A DNA stretch of 64,000 nucleotides from Dactylis glomerata (GCA_007115705.1 QXEO01000832.1:434001-498000), one strand, 5' to 3'. Counted from the stretch's first letter, positions 1-11,937 are shown. Numbers and translations are program-made. The notes: generated by a model from the sequence alone, not told the origin.

Positions 1-119
1 ACCAAGCGGCAGCGGCATTGTCGCCCGGACGCGGCTGATGGGGCACGAGCTTGATTGATCTGGCCCTCGGGAGACTTGCAGAGGTAACGGAGGGAGAGAT
101 GAGAGATTGGAGCATGTCC
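1..119. other. unassigned sequence left of the first LINE
   Basis: GC-rich stretch with no convincing reading frame. It is the left flank of the LINE insertion; joined across the LINE it would continue at position 1276. I see no recognisable gene in it. Confidence 0.4.
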
Positions 120-1275
120 GTGAGATAGGGAGATTTTTTTCAAAAATGGGCTTTATTACTTAAAAGTTAAGTATTACACCCGGTCTCTGCATAGCGGTGA
201 TGCACACAGCCGACTCAAACAAGGTTTAAACAGTTCTAAAAAAGAAATAAGTAGGCGAATTACATATTGGAATGAGAAATTATAAAACGCCTAAGCTGGT
301 GGAGGGCCAATCCGCAGATTATGCTGCCATCCATGATGCGAGAAAAGGTCCCTCGCCATATCCTCTAGGCGCGTGCACACCTCCAAAAAGAGGTCGTGGT
401 CCTCCAAGCGGTGTAGCTGTGACCATAGTTGGAGAGTGCCCGTACATCTGTAGATAACCTGCAAGAGAGAAGATGATTTATTATCAAAGACTTTGTCATT
501 TCTACATAGCCATAGCGACCAAATTAGTGCCATCGCTCCCACCCTAAGAAGAATTCTGTACTTGCTATCGATACCATGTACCCAATTCCCAAAGACATTG
601 GCAATACTAGTTGGTGGATACAAGCCTGAAGCCGCTTGGATGACTGACCATATAGAACGTGCAAAGTTGCATTGGAAAAACAAATGTTTTATTGTCTCAT
701 CATGAGAACAGAAAACACATGTTTTACTTCCATGCCAATAACGCTTAATAAGATTATCTTTGGTAAGAATAACCCCTCGGCGAAGGTATTATGCAAATAT
801 TTTGTTTTTAAGTGGGATCTTCATCTTCCAGATTTTCTTATTATCTTGAACTGGTAAGTCTGATGAAATGAGCGCATTGTACATAGAAGCCACCGAGAAC
901 TTTCCATTCTCATGTAGATTCCATTGAAATTCATCTTTCCCATCTGTTAATTGGACAGAAGCCAAGCGTTGAAGCAAGTTCTCCCATGAAACAAGTCTAG
1001 GACCGTATAAATTCCTCCTGAACGTCACATTTGGAGGATTAGACTCCAAAACATGGGCAATTGTATCACCCTTATGACGCACGATATCATACAATGTCGG
1101 ATACTATTCTCGGAGTGTAGTGGTACCAAGCCACTTATCTTCCCAAAAACGTACCTCAGATCCATCCTTAATCGAAAATTGTCCATGACCAAAAAAGTGT
1201 TTTTTCGTTGCCATGAGTCCGGCCCAAAAGTGTGAATCACCAGGTTTCCATAAAACCTGTGAGACAGGGAGATTT
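120..1275 (-). mobile_element. 5'-truncated LINE (non-LTR retrotransposon) with target duplication
   Basis: The element reads on the minus strand, with its poly(A) tail seen as the T-run at about 134-140. It is flanked by a 17-bp direct repeat (120-136 and 1259-1275, one mismatch), which fits the target-site duplication of target-primed reverse transcription. Only the 3' third of the second reading frame is left: the post-reverse-transcriptase part with the zinc-binding region. The 5' end was lost at insertion, as is usual for LINEs. The T-run overlaps the repeat edge, so the exact tail boundary is uncertain by a few bases. Confidence 0.8.
291..1258 (-). pseudogene. LINE ORF2 C-terminal fragment (zf-RVT region)
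   Basis: Read on the minus strand from 1258, the frame gives a post-RT region with a W-E-D-x-W-L motif, a stretch with FQWNLHENGKFSV, a zinc-knuckle-like C-x2-C then H and C pattern near 690-760, and a C-terminal tail ending near 291. These match the conserved region after the reverse transcriptase in plant LINEs. The frame is interrupted by in-frame stops near 1103 and at 789-791, so it cannot be translated through. No RT or endonuclease domain remains. It is a dead 5'-truncated copy. Confidence 0.75.
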
Positions 1276-1528
1276 GGAGGAATTCCTCTTCACTTTTTTG
1301 TTTGTTTTTGCCTTTGTCCAAGGAGCTTCTCCTCCCTGCTCCTGTTGCTTCCTGGAAGCATTCCTGCTCATTGTCGATGAAGGTTTGGTCACGCTGGACT
1401 CCCAGCTGCAGCACCACCTCCGCTGCAATGGCAGATTGTGCATAAGCTCCAGCGCCATGTCCGCTCCAATGGCAGATTGGGCATAAGCAGTCAATTCATG
1501 ATGGATTTGCCCGTTCTAATTTTGTGTG
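1276..1528. other. unassigned flank with a short internal duplication
   Basis: This is the original sequence between the LINE and the LTR retrotransposon. It contains two near-identical units of about 27 bp (roughly 1420-1446 and 1457-1489) sharing CAATGGCAGATTG followed by GCATAAGC. An open minus-strand frame of 85 codons exists, but I recognise no product. Confidence 0.35.
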
Positions 1529-1533
1529 TGGAT

Positions 1534-3166
1534 TGATACGTCTCCAATGTATCTATAATTTTTGATGCTCCATGCTTGTTTTTACACCATTTGCCTAATG
1601 TTTCGTTACACTTCGTGGCACTTTTATGCATTTTCCGGAACTAACCTACTAACAAGTCGCCACAGTGCCAGTTCCCTATTTTCTGCTGTTTTTGTGTTTC
1701 AGAAGTGCTACACAGGAAATATTCTCAGAATTGGATGAAACAAGTTCCTGAAATCTTATTTTTCCTGGAAGCTTCCAGTGATCCGAAGACGAGACGGAGA
1801 GGGGCCACAGGCCACCCTCACACAAGGGCGGTGCGGCCCAGCCCCTGGCCGCGCCCCCTATGTGTGAGGATGCCTGGGTCCACTTCTGACGATGCCCCTT
1901 CGCCTATAAAGACCCCCCGACGGGAAAAACCTAAGTATCCGATCCATTTTCCAGAACACATCGCGATCCGCCGCCGCCGTCGACCCGAAGATCGGGAGGG
2001 TCCAGAAGCTCTTCCTGGCACCCTGCCGGAGAGGGGAATCACCACCGGAGGTCTTCTTCATCGCCATGCTTGCCTCCGAAGCGATGAGTGAGTAGTCTAC
2101 CTTGGACTATGGGTCCATAGTAGTAGCTAGATGGTTGTCTCCTCCACCATGTGCTTCATGTTTAGATCTCATGAGCTGCCCTACATGATTGAGATCACCG
2201 TTATGTAATTCTACATGTTTGGTTTGTTGGGATCTGATGAATATTGGTGTTATGATTGAGTTGCTATACTAAAATATATCTTATGTTATCTCTATGTTGT
2301 TTATGATCTTGCATGCTCTCCGTTGTTAGTAGCTATCTTGGCCGAGTAGTTGCTAGTGACTCCAAGAGGGGGTATTTATGCTCGATAGTGGGTTCATGCC
2401 TCTATTTAACCTGGGGGAGTGACAGAAACCTCTAAGGTTGTAGATGTGCTATTGCTACTAGGGAGAAAACAACATTCATATGCTCGAGGGCATATGCTTA
2501 GTTTACATTACACACTTTGCTTAATGCAATTATCTGTTGTTCGCAACTTAATACTCATGGGGTGTTCGGATGATATCCCCGTGAGTGGATTATTAGTCAT
2601 AGATGCAGTTGGATGGCGGTCTATGTATTTTGTTGTAATGCCCAGAGTAAATCACATAGTGATCTTCTTGACATATCACGTTTATCTTTATTCTATCAAT
2701 TGCCCAACTGTAATTTGTTTACCCAGCATGTGTTATTTTATGGAGAGACACCACTAGTGAACTATGAACCCCGGTCCTATTTCCATCATATTGTTATCAC
2801 CTGTTTACTTTACTCGCACTGTTTACTTTACTCGCATACTTTCACTGCTTTCCACTCGATACGCTCATACCCTTTGTTTCAAGCAAACCGGTGAGATTGA
2901 CAACCTCATCGCAAGTTGGGAACAAAGTATTTGGTTGTGTTGTGTGCAGGTTCCACATTGCTGCTAGCAAAGCAAAGCTTGGACGAGGCGCCATATATAA
3001 ATTGTCCGAAGCTGTCGCGAAGCTTGCAAGCATCAGCTTCAGTCGTTTGTCTCTCCTCTCCAAGATCGACATACCTTGGTTTCTTAACTGAGGGAAAATC
3101 TTGCTACTATATTCATCACACCTTCCTCTTGGGGTTCCCAACGGGCTGGTCATCAACCACGCATCA
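1534..3166 (+). repeat. 5' LTR
   Basis: 1633 bp, TGATAC...GCATCA. It aligns along its whole length with the 3' LTR with scattered substitutions and no length difference. Apparent open frames in it (about 1705-2091 and 2419-2757) recur in the other LTR and are not genes. Confidence 0.93.
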
Positions 3167-3176
3167 AGCTATTTTC

Positions 3177-3194
3177 TGGCGCCTTTGCCGGGGA
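3177..3194 (+). promoter_or_regulatory. primer binding site, tRNA-Asp type
   Basis: TGGCGCCTTTGCCGGGGA lies 10 bp after the 5' LTR. It matches the complement of the plant tRNA-Asp 3' end at 17 of 18 positions (T for G at position 8). The same site occurs without the mismatch at 54719-54736. Confidence 0.8.
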
Positions 3195-3353
3195 GGAAGT
3201 AGAAGACTTCTGCGAGGGGAGTTTTTTGCACACACATCCTTTACTTTGTTATTGTTTTGCTTTACTTTATTTATTTTACCTGCATTGTTTTATATCAAAA
3301 ACCCAAAAAATTTAGAATCCTTGGTAGTTGTTATTTCTTTACTTTAGTTCATT

Positions 3354-3948
3354 ATGTTGTTCCCTAAGTATGTTTTGGAGGACCTCTCAGTAGGTAGTGG
3401 TTCAATTATTGGGAAAGATAACATTGAGGAGTTCTTTAATCACATTAGTATGCATAAAGAAGTTGAGGAAAAGTCTTTGGTTGAGCTAGCTCCTAGTATT
3501 GAAGTTGCTTCTGCTTATTTAATTCACATGTTGGAAGCTAGGTTTGCTAATCTTAATCCTTTTATTCAAAACATGTTCCTTAAGCTTCATGAAATTGAAG
3601 ATCCTGAAAAAAAAAGCCTTTATCTTGGAAACTTTGCGCTTAGAATTCAAAGATGTTGCTATTGAATCTAGGAAAGTTCTTAAGCATTTTAATAAACTTG
3701 GTTCACCTATAAAGGTTATTAGTACAAACAATGATGGAACCGAAATACCTATACCTAGCAAGCTCTTGGGATTGTATGAAGCTTTCGAAAATAATTTCAA
3801 CTGGATCTGTCCTGAGAATCTTTTTAGTGATTTGAGTGAACCAAAGCGTGATCACAAAGGGTCTTCAAAAAATTATGTGGATGAAATACAATGCCTTATT
3901 GACAAGACCTCTGCGGTTGGTCTTAAAGCTTCTTCTAAAAATACTTGA
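3354..3948 (+). pseudogene. gag-like protein of the non-autonomous element, frameshifted
   Basis: Two overlapping frames (3354-3665, then the second frame to 3948) join at a nine-A run near 3608-3616 into a single protein of about 195 residues. The break is a one-base indel in a homopolymer. The protein is acidic at the start, then rich in Lys and Glu with a likely helical middle and a Ser/Lys-rich end. There is no zinc knuckle and no catalytic motif. Its place just after the primer site suggests a gag role, but I do not recognise a domain. The start at 3354 is the first ATG after the primer site. Confidence 0.5.
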
Positions 3949-6860
3949 TTCACAATTTTCTGCGCCTAGCTCAAAGGCTTTAAAGAAAAGCACTCTTGGG
4001 AGATAACCCAATGTTTTATTTTCAGTACTTTTTCTTTTATTTGAGTCTTGGAAGTCATTAATACTGTAATGACCGCTCCTTATCCTTTTTATTTCATTGT
4101 TGTGCTAAGAGAAGCCTCTAATTTGAGTGAGGTAAGATTTGGGGATGTTGCTGTCCTGAAACTGTTTTCGGTGCTGCACCGTAAAAATTCGTAAAACTTC
4201 TCTGTATATCTTTTGGACCTGATATTTCTTGTGCATATGCCCCAGGTTATATACAAACTTTCCTTAGTTGAACACTTTTTGATTTGAGCAACATAAAACC
4301 CCTCAAAAATTCGGCCTTTGTCAGCTGTTCTGTTTTGACAGATTTCTGCCAATATTTGTGTTTGCCGCTTTATCACTTTCTTTTGAGTTCTTTTGATCAC
4401 AGAACTTTTGGGGAAGTTGCTACAGTAGTATATGCTATATATGTGGTGGTTTTAGGTTGAAACCTGAAGCAAAAGAGGTTGATTATATGTTATGCTACAC
4501 TAATGTTGCTAATAGATTTGTGTTTGGTTTTGTATGAAGGAAGTTTTCAAGTGTAGGGATTGGAGAATGATGAGATGAGTTGAAGAATGGACAAAAGCTC
4601 AAGCTTGGGGATGCCCATGCATCACCCCAATAAATATCCAAGAAGTACAAGCGTCAAAGCTTGGGGATGCCCCCGAGGCACCCCTTCTTCATCGGCAAAA
4701 ATCAGGTCACCTTTCAAAACACTATATTTTTATTGCTTCATGCACTATGTGTTTTTCTTGGAGCATCAGTTGTTTTAGTTTTATTTATTAGTTTGTTTGT
4801 TTGCTGCAATAAATGGTTGGACCCCAACAAATTTCCTTTGGAGAAGTTGCCTTGCTTTTCATTTGCCAAGAACGCTCTAGTTTTCATTCTTATCAAAAAT
4901 CGAGTGTTCTTCATTTTCTGCTACTGCTTTTGGTTTTCGTTTTCGCCTTGATTTGCGTTCAGACCTTGTCATATCTTTTCATCAAGGTGTATTTTTGCCT
5001 CTGATCTTTATTGGTTTTCATCAAAAGAGGTGTCTTAAAAAGTTTGAATGGTGTTGGAAAAGAGAAAAAGCTTTATGCAAAAAAGTGGTACAAGAAGGAG
5101 CTTGTGTAGACTGTGGCTTAGGCTTTTTCATGCCATGCTTGATGTTTTTTTGATAGTATGCTTAGTGGTTTTGCTGTAGCATGACTTGTCTCAAATAACT
5201 GAGATTGCTTAATGAGCCTTTGAAAAAATCATGCGTTGTTTTAATTATTTGGAAGCATTATTTTGGTCTTCTCCTTGATGCTTTATTTGGGTTGACTTGG
5301 CGCATGCTCACACATGTTAGACTCATACAAAGTCGCCAATAGCCTCTATGATCATTTAGTTTTTGACTTTTGATGCCATCTTATGCTTGTTTTAATGTCG
5401 CTTTGTCGCTTTGCATGATTATGGCCATTATTGCTCTCTTAGTTGGTCGCTCCAAGTCTTTTGCTAGCCCTCGCCTTGTACTGAGTATGAGCTCTACTCG
5501 TGCATCCAACTCCTAAAAACCAAGTTTGCCAAAGTGCCCACCATACATACATACTAGCAATTTGCTATTCCAAGTAAATTTGACTTGCTTTTATTTTCTC
5601 TTCAAATTAAACTCTTACCAGTGTTATGCGAAAATTGGTCAGTAAAGCTCTCACGAACCGGAAGGCACACTTTACTTTTTCCTGTTCTTAAAAATTTGAC
5701 ATTGTGGTCTCTTATGTTGAGTTGTTATGCTTGCAAGTTGTAAGTTGGAGACTAGCCCAGCCATGCAGTCATGGGGCAAGCTTTCAACATTGCACTTCTT
5801 ATTTGAGTTGATATCGTGATCTTTTGTTTATGGATGCCCGCGGTGTGAAATGAATTGGGAATCTTGCGGGGATCATGGAGTTTGTATATGTGTTAGGGAA
5901 ATGCCTGGGCCGTCAATCTAAGCCATGCATAATTTATGGTGGAAATTTGCAGCATACCCATGGTGGATATTTGACGACGCATCTCAAAATAAAAAGCTAA
6001 ACAATTGGTAAATAAAAGAGATGTCGAGGTGTTCATCGTCTGCTTGTCCTGTCATTTTGATGTAGGCTTGTCCATGTCATCGGGCACGGAGGTACCCCGT
6101 TGGCGGTTCTCGATGATACATATATACTTACAATGATAAGAGCCTTGCTTGGGACTCTAAGTTGAGTAGCATGAGGTTTGGGTACTCGTATTCACGGGAC
6201 ACGAGGTTTTCAACTTATGATTTGTCAAGCATATGCATCATAATTGTTCTCGCATTAACTTTAACCATTTAAGATGCTTATGATGGGGGCAATAAGAGCT
6301 CAAAGCCGGTAAGTACCATAATTTTTGAAGGTTATAAAACTTGCAATCACTGCTTCCCTCAGCGAAGGGCCTTTCTTTTACTTTTATGTTGAGTCACCAC
6401 CTTCTATCTTTATGCACCATTAAGAGAGCATAGTTGTCATTCTTAGTATAATGTGCATTGTCCCAAAGTTTTCATTGATTGATTCATATTGTTGGTTTCA
6501 CTTGTTCTTAAATTATTTGTATCTAGTCGCCCTCTTAAACTTGAAGGTGTCCTATGCATTTATGTTTTTCTCTCCATGAAGGACAAGCTAAAAACCATTT
6601 GTATGTTTTTCCTTATGATTTGAACACACGTTTGACTTTCATTGTTTCATTTTCATGATCTTTTGTTTGTGTTCATTTGCATGTTATAACATGGTTGCTA
6701 AGTTTCTATTGTCAAGATTATATCTTTCATGCCCATGTTTTAAGTTCTTGTGATCCCAGCTCACAAATGCTTACATATATGATCAAGATTGTGTAGGTGC
6801 ATGTCACCTCAAAAATTATTTTTTTTGTTATCACTTACCTACTCGAGGACGAGCAGGAGT
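3949..6860 (+). other. non-coding interior of the LTR retrotransposon
   Basis: About 2.9 kb, AT-rich and without a credible reading frame. It contains two internal copies of the purine-tract motif AAGCTTGGGGATGCC (about 4600-4614 and 4657-4672), the same motif that precedes the 3' LTR. The rest shows only short chance frames. Confidence 0.7.
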
Positions 6861-6876
6861 TAAGCTTGGGGATGCT
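6861..6876 (+). promoter_or_regulatory. polypurine tract next to 3' LTR
   Basis: TAAGCTTGGGGATGCT directly precedes the 3' LTR, the position where plus-strand DNA synthesis would be primed. Confidence 0.65.
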
Positions 6877-8509
6877 TGATACGTCTCCAACGTATCTATA
6901 ATTTTTGATGCTCCATGCTTGTTTTTATACCATTTGCCTAATGTTTCGTTACACTTCATGGCACTTTTATGCATTTTCCGGAACTAACCTACTAACAAGT
7001 CGCCACAGTGCCAGTTCCCTGTTTTCTACTGTTTTTGTGTTTCAGAAGTGCTACACAGGAAATATTCTCAGAATTGGACGAAACAAGTTCTTGAAGTCTT
7101 ATTTTTCCCGAAAGCTTCTAGTGATCCGAAGATGAGACGAAGAGGGCCCACAGGCCACCCTCACACAAGGGCGGCGCGGCCCAGCCCCTGGCCGCACCCC
7201 CTATGTGTGAGGATGCCTGGGTCCACTTCTAACGATGCCCCTTCGCCTATAAAGACCCCCCGATGGGAAAAACCTAAGTACCCGATCAATTTTCCAGAAC
7301 ACATCACGATCCGCCGCCGCCATCGACCCGAAGATCGGGAGGGTCCAGAAGCTCTTCCCGGCACCCTGCCGGAGAAGGGAATCGCCACCGGAGGTCTTCT
7401 TCATCGCCATGCTTGCCTCCAGAGCGATGAGTGAGTAGTCTACCTTGGACTATGGGTCCATAGCAGTAGCTAGATGGTTGTCTCCTCCACCATGTGCTTC
7501 ATGTTTAGATCTTATGAGCTGCCCTACATGATTGAGATCACCGTTATGTAATTCTACATGTTTGGTTCGTTGGGATCCGATGAATATTGGTGTTATGATT
7601 GAGTTGCTATACTGAAATATATCTTATGTTATCTCTATGTTGTTTATGATCTTGCATGCTCTCCGTTGTTAGTAGCTATCTTGGCCGAGTAGTTGCTAGT
7701 GACTCCAAGAGGGGGTATTTATGCTCGATAGTGGGTTCATGCCTCTATTTAACCTGGAGGAGTGACAGAAACCTCTAAGGTTGTACATGTGCTGTTGCTA
7801 CTAGGGAGAAAACAACATTCATATGCTCGAGGGCATATGCTTTGTTTACATTACACACTTTGCTTAATGCAATTATCTGTTGTTCGCAACTTAATACTCA
7901 TGGGGTGTTCGGATGATATCCCCGTGAGTGGATTATTAGTCATAGATGCAGTTGGATGGCGGTCTATGTATTTTGTTGTAATGCCCAGAGTAAATCACAT
8001 AGTGATCTTCTTGACATATCACATTTATCTTTATTCTATCAATTGCCCAACTGTAATTTGTTTACCCAGTATGTGTTATTTTATGGAGAGACACCACTAG
8101 TGAACTGTGGACCCCAGTCCTATTTCCATCATATTGCTACCACCTGTTTACTTTACTTGCACTGTTTACTTTACTCGCATACTTTCACTGCTTTCCACTC
8201 GATACGCTCATACCCTTTGTTTCAAGCAAACCGGTGAGATTGACAACCTCATCGCAAGTTGGGAACAAAGTATTTGGTTGTGTTGTGTGCAGGTTCCACA
8301 TTGCTGCTAGCAAAGCAAAGCTTGGACGAGGCGCCATATATAAATTGTCTGAAGCTGTCGCGAAGCTTGCAAGCATCACCTTCAGTCATTTGTCTCTCCT
8401 CTCCAAGATCGACATACCTTGGTTTCTTAACTGAGGGAAAATCTTGCTGCTATATTCATCACACCTTCCTCTTGGGGTTCCCAATGGGCTGGTCATCAAC
8501 CACGCATCA
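6877..8509 (+). repeat. 3' LTR
   Basis: 1633 bp, the same length and ends as the 5' LTR, followed directly by the tggat target duplication. Confidence 0.93.
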
Positions 8510-8514
8510 TGGAT

Positions 8515-8578
8515 CTCAGACCATAGTGCTCAATGTAAATTGACCAAAAGAGGAACAATAAGATGTTGTTGTGACCTG
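8515..8578. other. short flank between two retrotransposons
   Basis: 64 bp of the pre-insertion sequence between the gypsy and copia elements. No feature seen. Confidence 0.4.
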
Positions 8579-8583
8579 AGCTG

Positions 8584-8713
8584 TGTTAGAGCTATATTTG
8601 TATATTGTAGTTTCCCTAATAGATAGGATGTTTCCTGCATATTTCACACCTGTACATGTACTATATATTGTGTCCTTTGGCCCCTCTGGAATACATCAAG
8701 TCTATTCCTAACA
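8584..8713 (+). repeat. copia 5' LTR
   Basis: 130 bp, unusually short. It has five substitutions relative to the 3' LTR (about 3.8%). Confidence 0.92.
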
Positions 8714-8730
8714 TGGTATCAGAGCAGGTT
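8714..8730 (+). promoter_or_regulatory. primer binding site, initiator tRNA-Met
   Basis: TGGTATCAGAGCAGGTT immediately follows the LTR. It is the usual plant copia primer site, with one C missing relative to the full complement of the tRNA-iMet 3' end. Confidence 0.9.
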
Positions 8731-9149
8731 CTCTGCTTGTGACCGTCGCCGCCAGCTCGCCCCGGCCACCATAGCCGGTTCCCGTTCTGGCCGCCCCTGT
8801 CGTCTCTTCGTCGAGCTCTTGTCTGGCTCGGCCGTGACTTGTCGCGCCGCTCGCTCGAGGATTCGCTCGAGGACGGCCGCCTCTGGTTCTTTGATCTCCG
8901 CCTTGTCTCGATCGAGATCTTCTTCTGGCCGCCCCGTCTCCGCCCCGTCCAAGCAGATCGGCCCAGATCGGCCCGTCTCTGCCCGCTCAGACCCGCTCGC
9001 GGAGGATCCCGCCCACGTCGCTAGCGGAGGATCCCGATCTCCGCCCTCATCAACGCCCGGCCGAAGATCATCGTCTTGGTCATCTTTGTGGCTCTCGCCT
9101 GTCGTCGTTAGTTCATCGTGGTCTTCTGGGGTCTGTCTCAGGAGATGTG

Positions 9150-11790
9150 TCTTTAAACTTTCAGGGTTGTAGGTTGGGCAAACAGATTCAGTTACCCTAT
9201 CCTACCAATGCGTCTGTATCTCAGCGACCTTTTGATTTAGTTCATTCTGATGTTTGGGGTTCGGCTCCTTTCGCTTCGAAAGAGGGCCATCGATACTATA
9301 TTCTATCTATAGATGATTTTTCCCGGCACACTTGGTTGTATTTTATGCGTTCTCGCAGTGATGTCCTCTCCATATATCAGCGTTTTGCGGCTATGGTCCT
9401 CACTCAATTTTCTACACCTATTCATGTATTCCGTGCTGACTCTGCTGGTGAGTATATCTCCAAGCAGCTGTGTGGTGCTCTTGCTGAGCAAGGCACTCTT
9501 GCTCAGTTCTCCTGTCCGGGCGCCCATGCTCAGAATGGTGTTGCTGAGCGTAAGCATCGTCATCTTCTTGAGACCACTCGTTCCATGATGATTGCTTCTT
9601 CTCTTCCGCCGCATTTTTTGGGCTGAGGCTGTCTCTACATCAGTTTATCTCATTAACATTCAGCCTTCTGCTGCCTTACAAGGTGGCATTCCTCTCGAGC
9701 GTCTCTCTGGTCGTTCTCCTGATTACTCGACGCTTCGTTTGTTTGGTTGCGTTTGCTATGTTCTCCTGGCCCCTCGCGAACGCACCAATCTGACCGCTCA
9801 GTCTGTTGAGTGTGTTTTTCTTGGATACAGTGATGAGCATAAGGGCTATCGGTGTTGGGATCCTATTGGTCGTTGGATGCGCATCTCTCATGACGTCACG
9901 TTTGATGAGACGCGTCATTTCTATCCTCGCTCGACTTCCTCGACCTACCCAGTAGAGGATATATCTTTTCTACTTTTTCCTGACACACCTCCTTCTGCTC
10001 CTATTGATCCTCCTTCAGGACCCATTATTGCCGATGCCTCGCCTTCGACCCCGTCGTCCTCCTCATCACCTGATTCCCCTCCTTCCTCTTCTGACATCCC
10101 ATCCACCTCTCTGTTGTCTCCTTTTCTCTTTCATTATTCTCGGCGTTCTACTGTTCCCGAGACTCCCCCTAATGTCCCTTCTTCCTCTTCTTCTGATGAG
10201 TCTTCCTCTTCTGATGAGATTCCCTCTCCCCTTCCTGCTCGTCAGCGTCGTCCACCTGATCGTTACTCTCCTAGTCAGTACGGTCTTTCTGTTGCCCTCG
10301 AGCTGACTTCTTATCGGGATGCTGAGCGTCATCCCGAATGGCAGCTTGCCATGGCCGAGGAGATTGCTGCGCTTGAGTGCACTGACACTTGGGATCTTAT
10401 ATCTCCCCCTCCCGGTGTTCGTCCCATCACGTGCAAGTGGGTCTACAAAATTAAGACCCGCTCTGATGGATCTCTTGAGCGCTATAAAGCGCGTCTTGTG
10501 GCTTTCAGCAGGAGCAGGGCCGTGACTATGATGAGACTTTTGCTCATGTGGCTCATATGACCACTGTGCGTACTCTTCTTGATGTTGCCTCTGTTCGCTA
10601 CTGGTCTGTGTCTCAGCTTGATGTTCAGAACGCTTTTCTCAATGGTGAGCTGCGTGAGGAGGTTTATATGCAGCCTCCTCCGAGATATTCTATTCCTGAT
10701 GGGATGGTCTGCCGTCTTCGGCGCTCTCTTTATGGCCTGAAACAGGCCCCTCGCGCCTGGTTTGAGCATTTCGCCTCTGTGGTGACTGCTGCAGGTTTCT
10801 CCCCTAGCGCTCATGATCCTGCGCTGTTTGTTCACATTTGTCCTCGTGGACGCACTCTTCTTCTACTCTATGTTGACGATATGATCATTACTGGTGATGA
10901 TTCTGAGTATATTGCCTTTGTTAAGGTCCATCTTCGTGATCAGTTTCTTATGACTGATCTTGGTCCTCTTTGCTACTTTCTTGGGATTGAGGTTTCCTCC
11001 ACTTCTGATGGTTTTTCTATCTCCCAGGAAAAGTATATCTAGGATCTTCTTGCTCGTGCTGCTCTTGGGGATGAGCGCACTGTTGAGACTCCTATGGAGC
11101 TCAATGTCCAGCTTCGTGCCAGTGATGATGATCCTCTTCCTGACCCAACATGTTATCGTTATCTTGTTGGGAGTCTTGTCTATCTTGCTGTCACTCGTCC
11201 CGACATATCTTACCCTGTTCACATTCTGAGTCAGTTTGTCTCAGCTCCTACCACTGTTCACTATAGTCATCTCCTTCGTGTTCTACGCTACCTTCGTGGC
11301 ACGATCACTCGTCGTCTTTTCTTCCCTCGTTCCAGCTCTCTCTAGCTCCAGGCCTACTCGGATGCTACGTGGGCGAGCGATCCTATGGATCGTCGTTCTC
11401 TTTCTGCTTACTGTGTGTTTCTTGGTGGTTCGCTTATTGCCTGGAAGACGAAGAAACAGACCGCAGTTTCCCGTTCGAGTGTAGAGGCTGAGTTGCGAGC
11501 TATGGCCTTATTGACTACTGAGGTGACCTGGTTGCGGTGGTTACTTACTGACTGTGGGGTCTCTGTTACGACACCCACTCCACTTTTGTCTGACAGTACA
11601 GGTGATTGCGCTCCACTCCACTTTTGGTGTTGATGCCTTTTATACACGTGCTAATGTGCAGGATCAGGTGATTGCGCTCCACTATGTGCCTTTAGAGTTG
11701 CAGTTAGCAGATTTCTTTACAAAGGCACAGACTAGAGCGCAGCATAGTTTCTTTCTCTTCAAACTCAGTGTTGTGGATCCACTATGAGTT
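9150..11790 (+). pseudogene. copia pol: integrase, reverse transcriptase and RNase H, broken
   Basis: The integrase core is at 9200-9620 (HSDVWG, DDFSRHTW, ENG-type end as QNGVAERKHR). The frame shifts in a T-run near 9612 and continues through the integrase C-terminus and a Ser/Pro linker into RT (CKWVYKIK at about 10432). A second shift near 10500 lies where residues of the RT motif have been deleted. RT then continues with DVQNAFLNG, YGLKQAPRAW and the catalytic YVDDM at about 10870. TAG stops interrupt at 11040-11042 and 11343-11345. RNase H is recognisable by YSDATWASD, KKQTAVSRSS and the LLTDCGV region to about 11620. It ends near 11790 after an internal deletion. It acts in reverse transcription and integration of copia elements; this copy is dead. 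Confidence 0.88.
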
Positions 11791-11802
11791 TGAGGGGGGG
11801 GG
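11791..11802 (+). promoter_or_regulatory. copia polypurine tract
   Basis: TGAGGGGGGGGG abuts the 3' LTR. Confidence 0.8.
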
Positions 11803-11932
11803 TGTTAGAGCTATATTTGTATATTGTAGTTTCCCTAATAGATAGGGTGTTTTCTGCATATTTCACACATGTACATGTACTATATATTGTGGCCTTTGGC
11901 CCCTCTGGAATACAACAAGTCTATTCCTAACA
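11803..11932 (+). repeat. copia 3' LTR
   Basis: 130 bp, partner of the LTR at 8584-8713. Confidence 0.92.
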
Positions 11933-11937
11933 AGCGG

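Larger units (their letters stand above)
1529..8514 (+). mobile_element. complete non-autonomous Ty3/gypsy-type LTR retrotransposon
   Basis: Two 1633-bp LTRs (1534-3166 and 6877-8509) begin TGATACGTC and end GCATCA. A perfect 5-bp target duplication, tggat, lies at 1529-1533 and 8510-8514. The primer site matches the 3' end of plant tRNA-Asp at 17 of 18 positions and a polypurine tract abuts the 3' LTR. The 3.7-kb interior carries only a short gag-like frame and no protease, reverse transcriptase or integrase, so the element must have been mobilised by enzymes supplied in trans. Its primer site and purine tract resemble those of the autonomous element at 53-63 kb, suggesting the same Athila-like lineage. 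Family name not verified. Confidence 0.93.
8579..11937 (+). mobile_element. Ty1/copia LTR retrotransposon, gag-deleted
   Basis: Two 130-bp LTRs (8584-8713, 11803-11932) run TGTTAG...CTAACA and differ at 5 positions. The flanking 5-bp repeats are agctg (8579-8583) and agcgg (11933-11937), a target duplication with one mismatch. An initiator-Met primer site follows the 5' LTR and a G-run purine tract precedes the 3' LTR. Only about 430 bp separate the primer site from the integrase, so gag and protease are missing. Domain order integrase, RT, RNase H defines the superfamily. The coding part has frameshifts and stops, so the copy is inactive. Confidence 0.92.

Noticed and set aside
1494..1516. 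Fifth copy of the host segment near 1.5 kb (TTCATGATGGATTTGC)
   Set aside because: A 16-base match only; surrounding sequence does not align, so it may be chance.
1705..2091. 128-codon open frame repeated at 7048-7434
   Set aside because: Both lie at the same offset in the two LTRs of one element and encode low-complexity Arg/Pro sequence; LTR sequence, not a gene.
8819..9172. 117-codon open frame after the copia primer site
   Set aside because: GC-rich leader sequence without gag motifs; the region is the deletion scar where gag should be.
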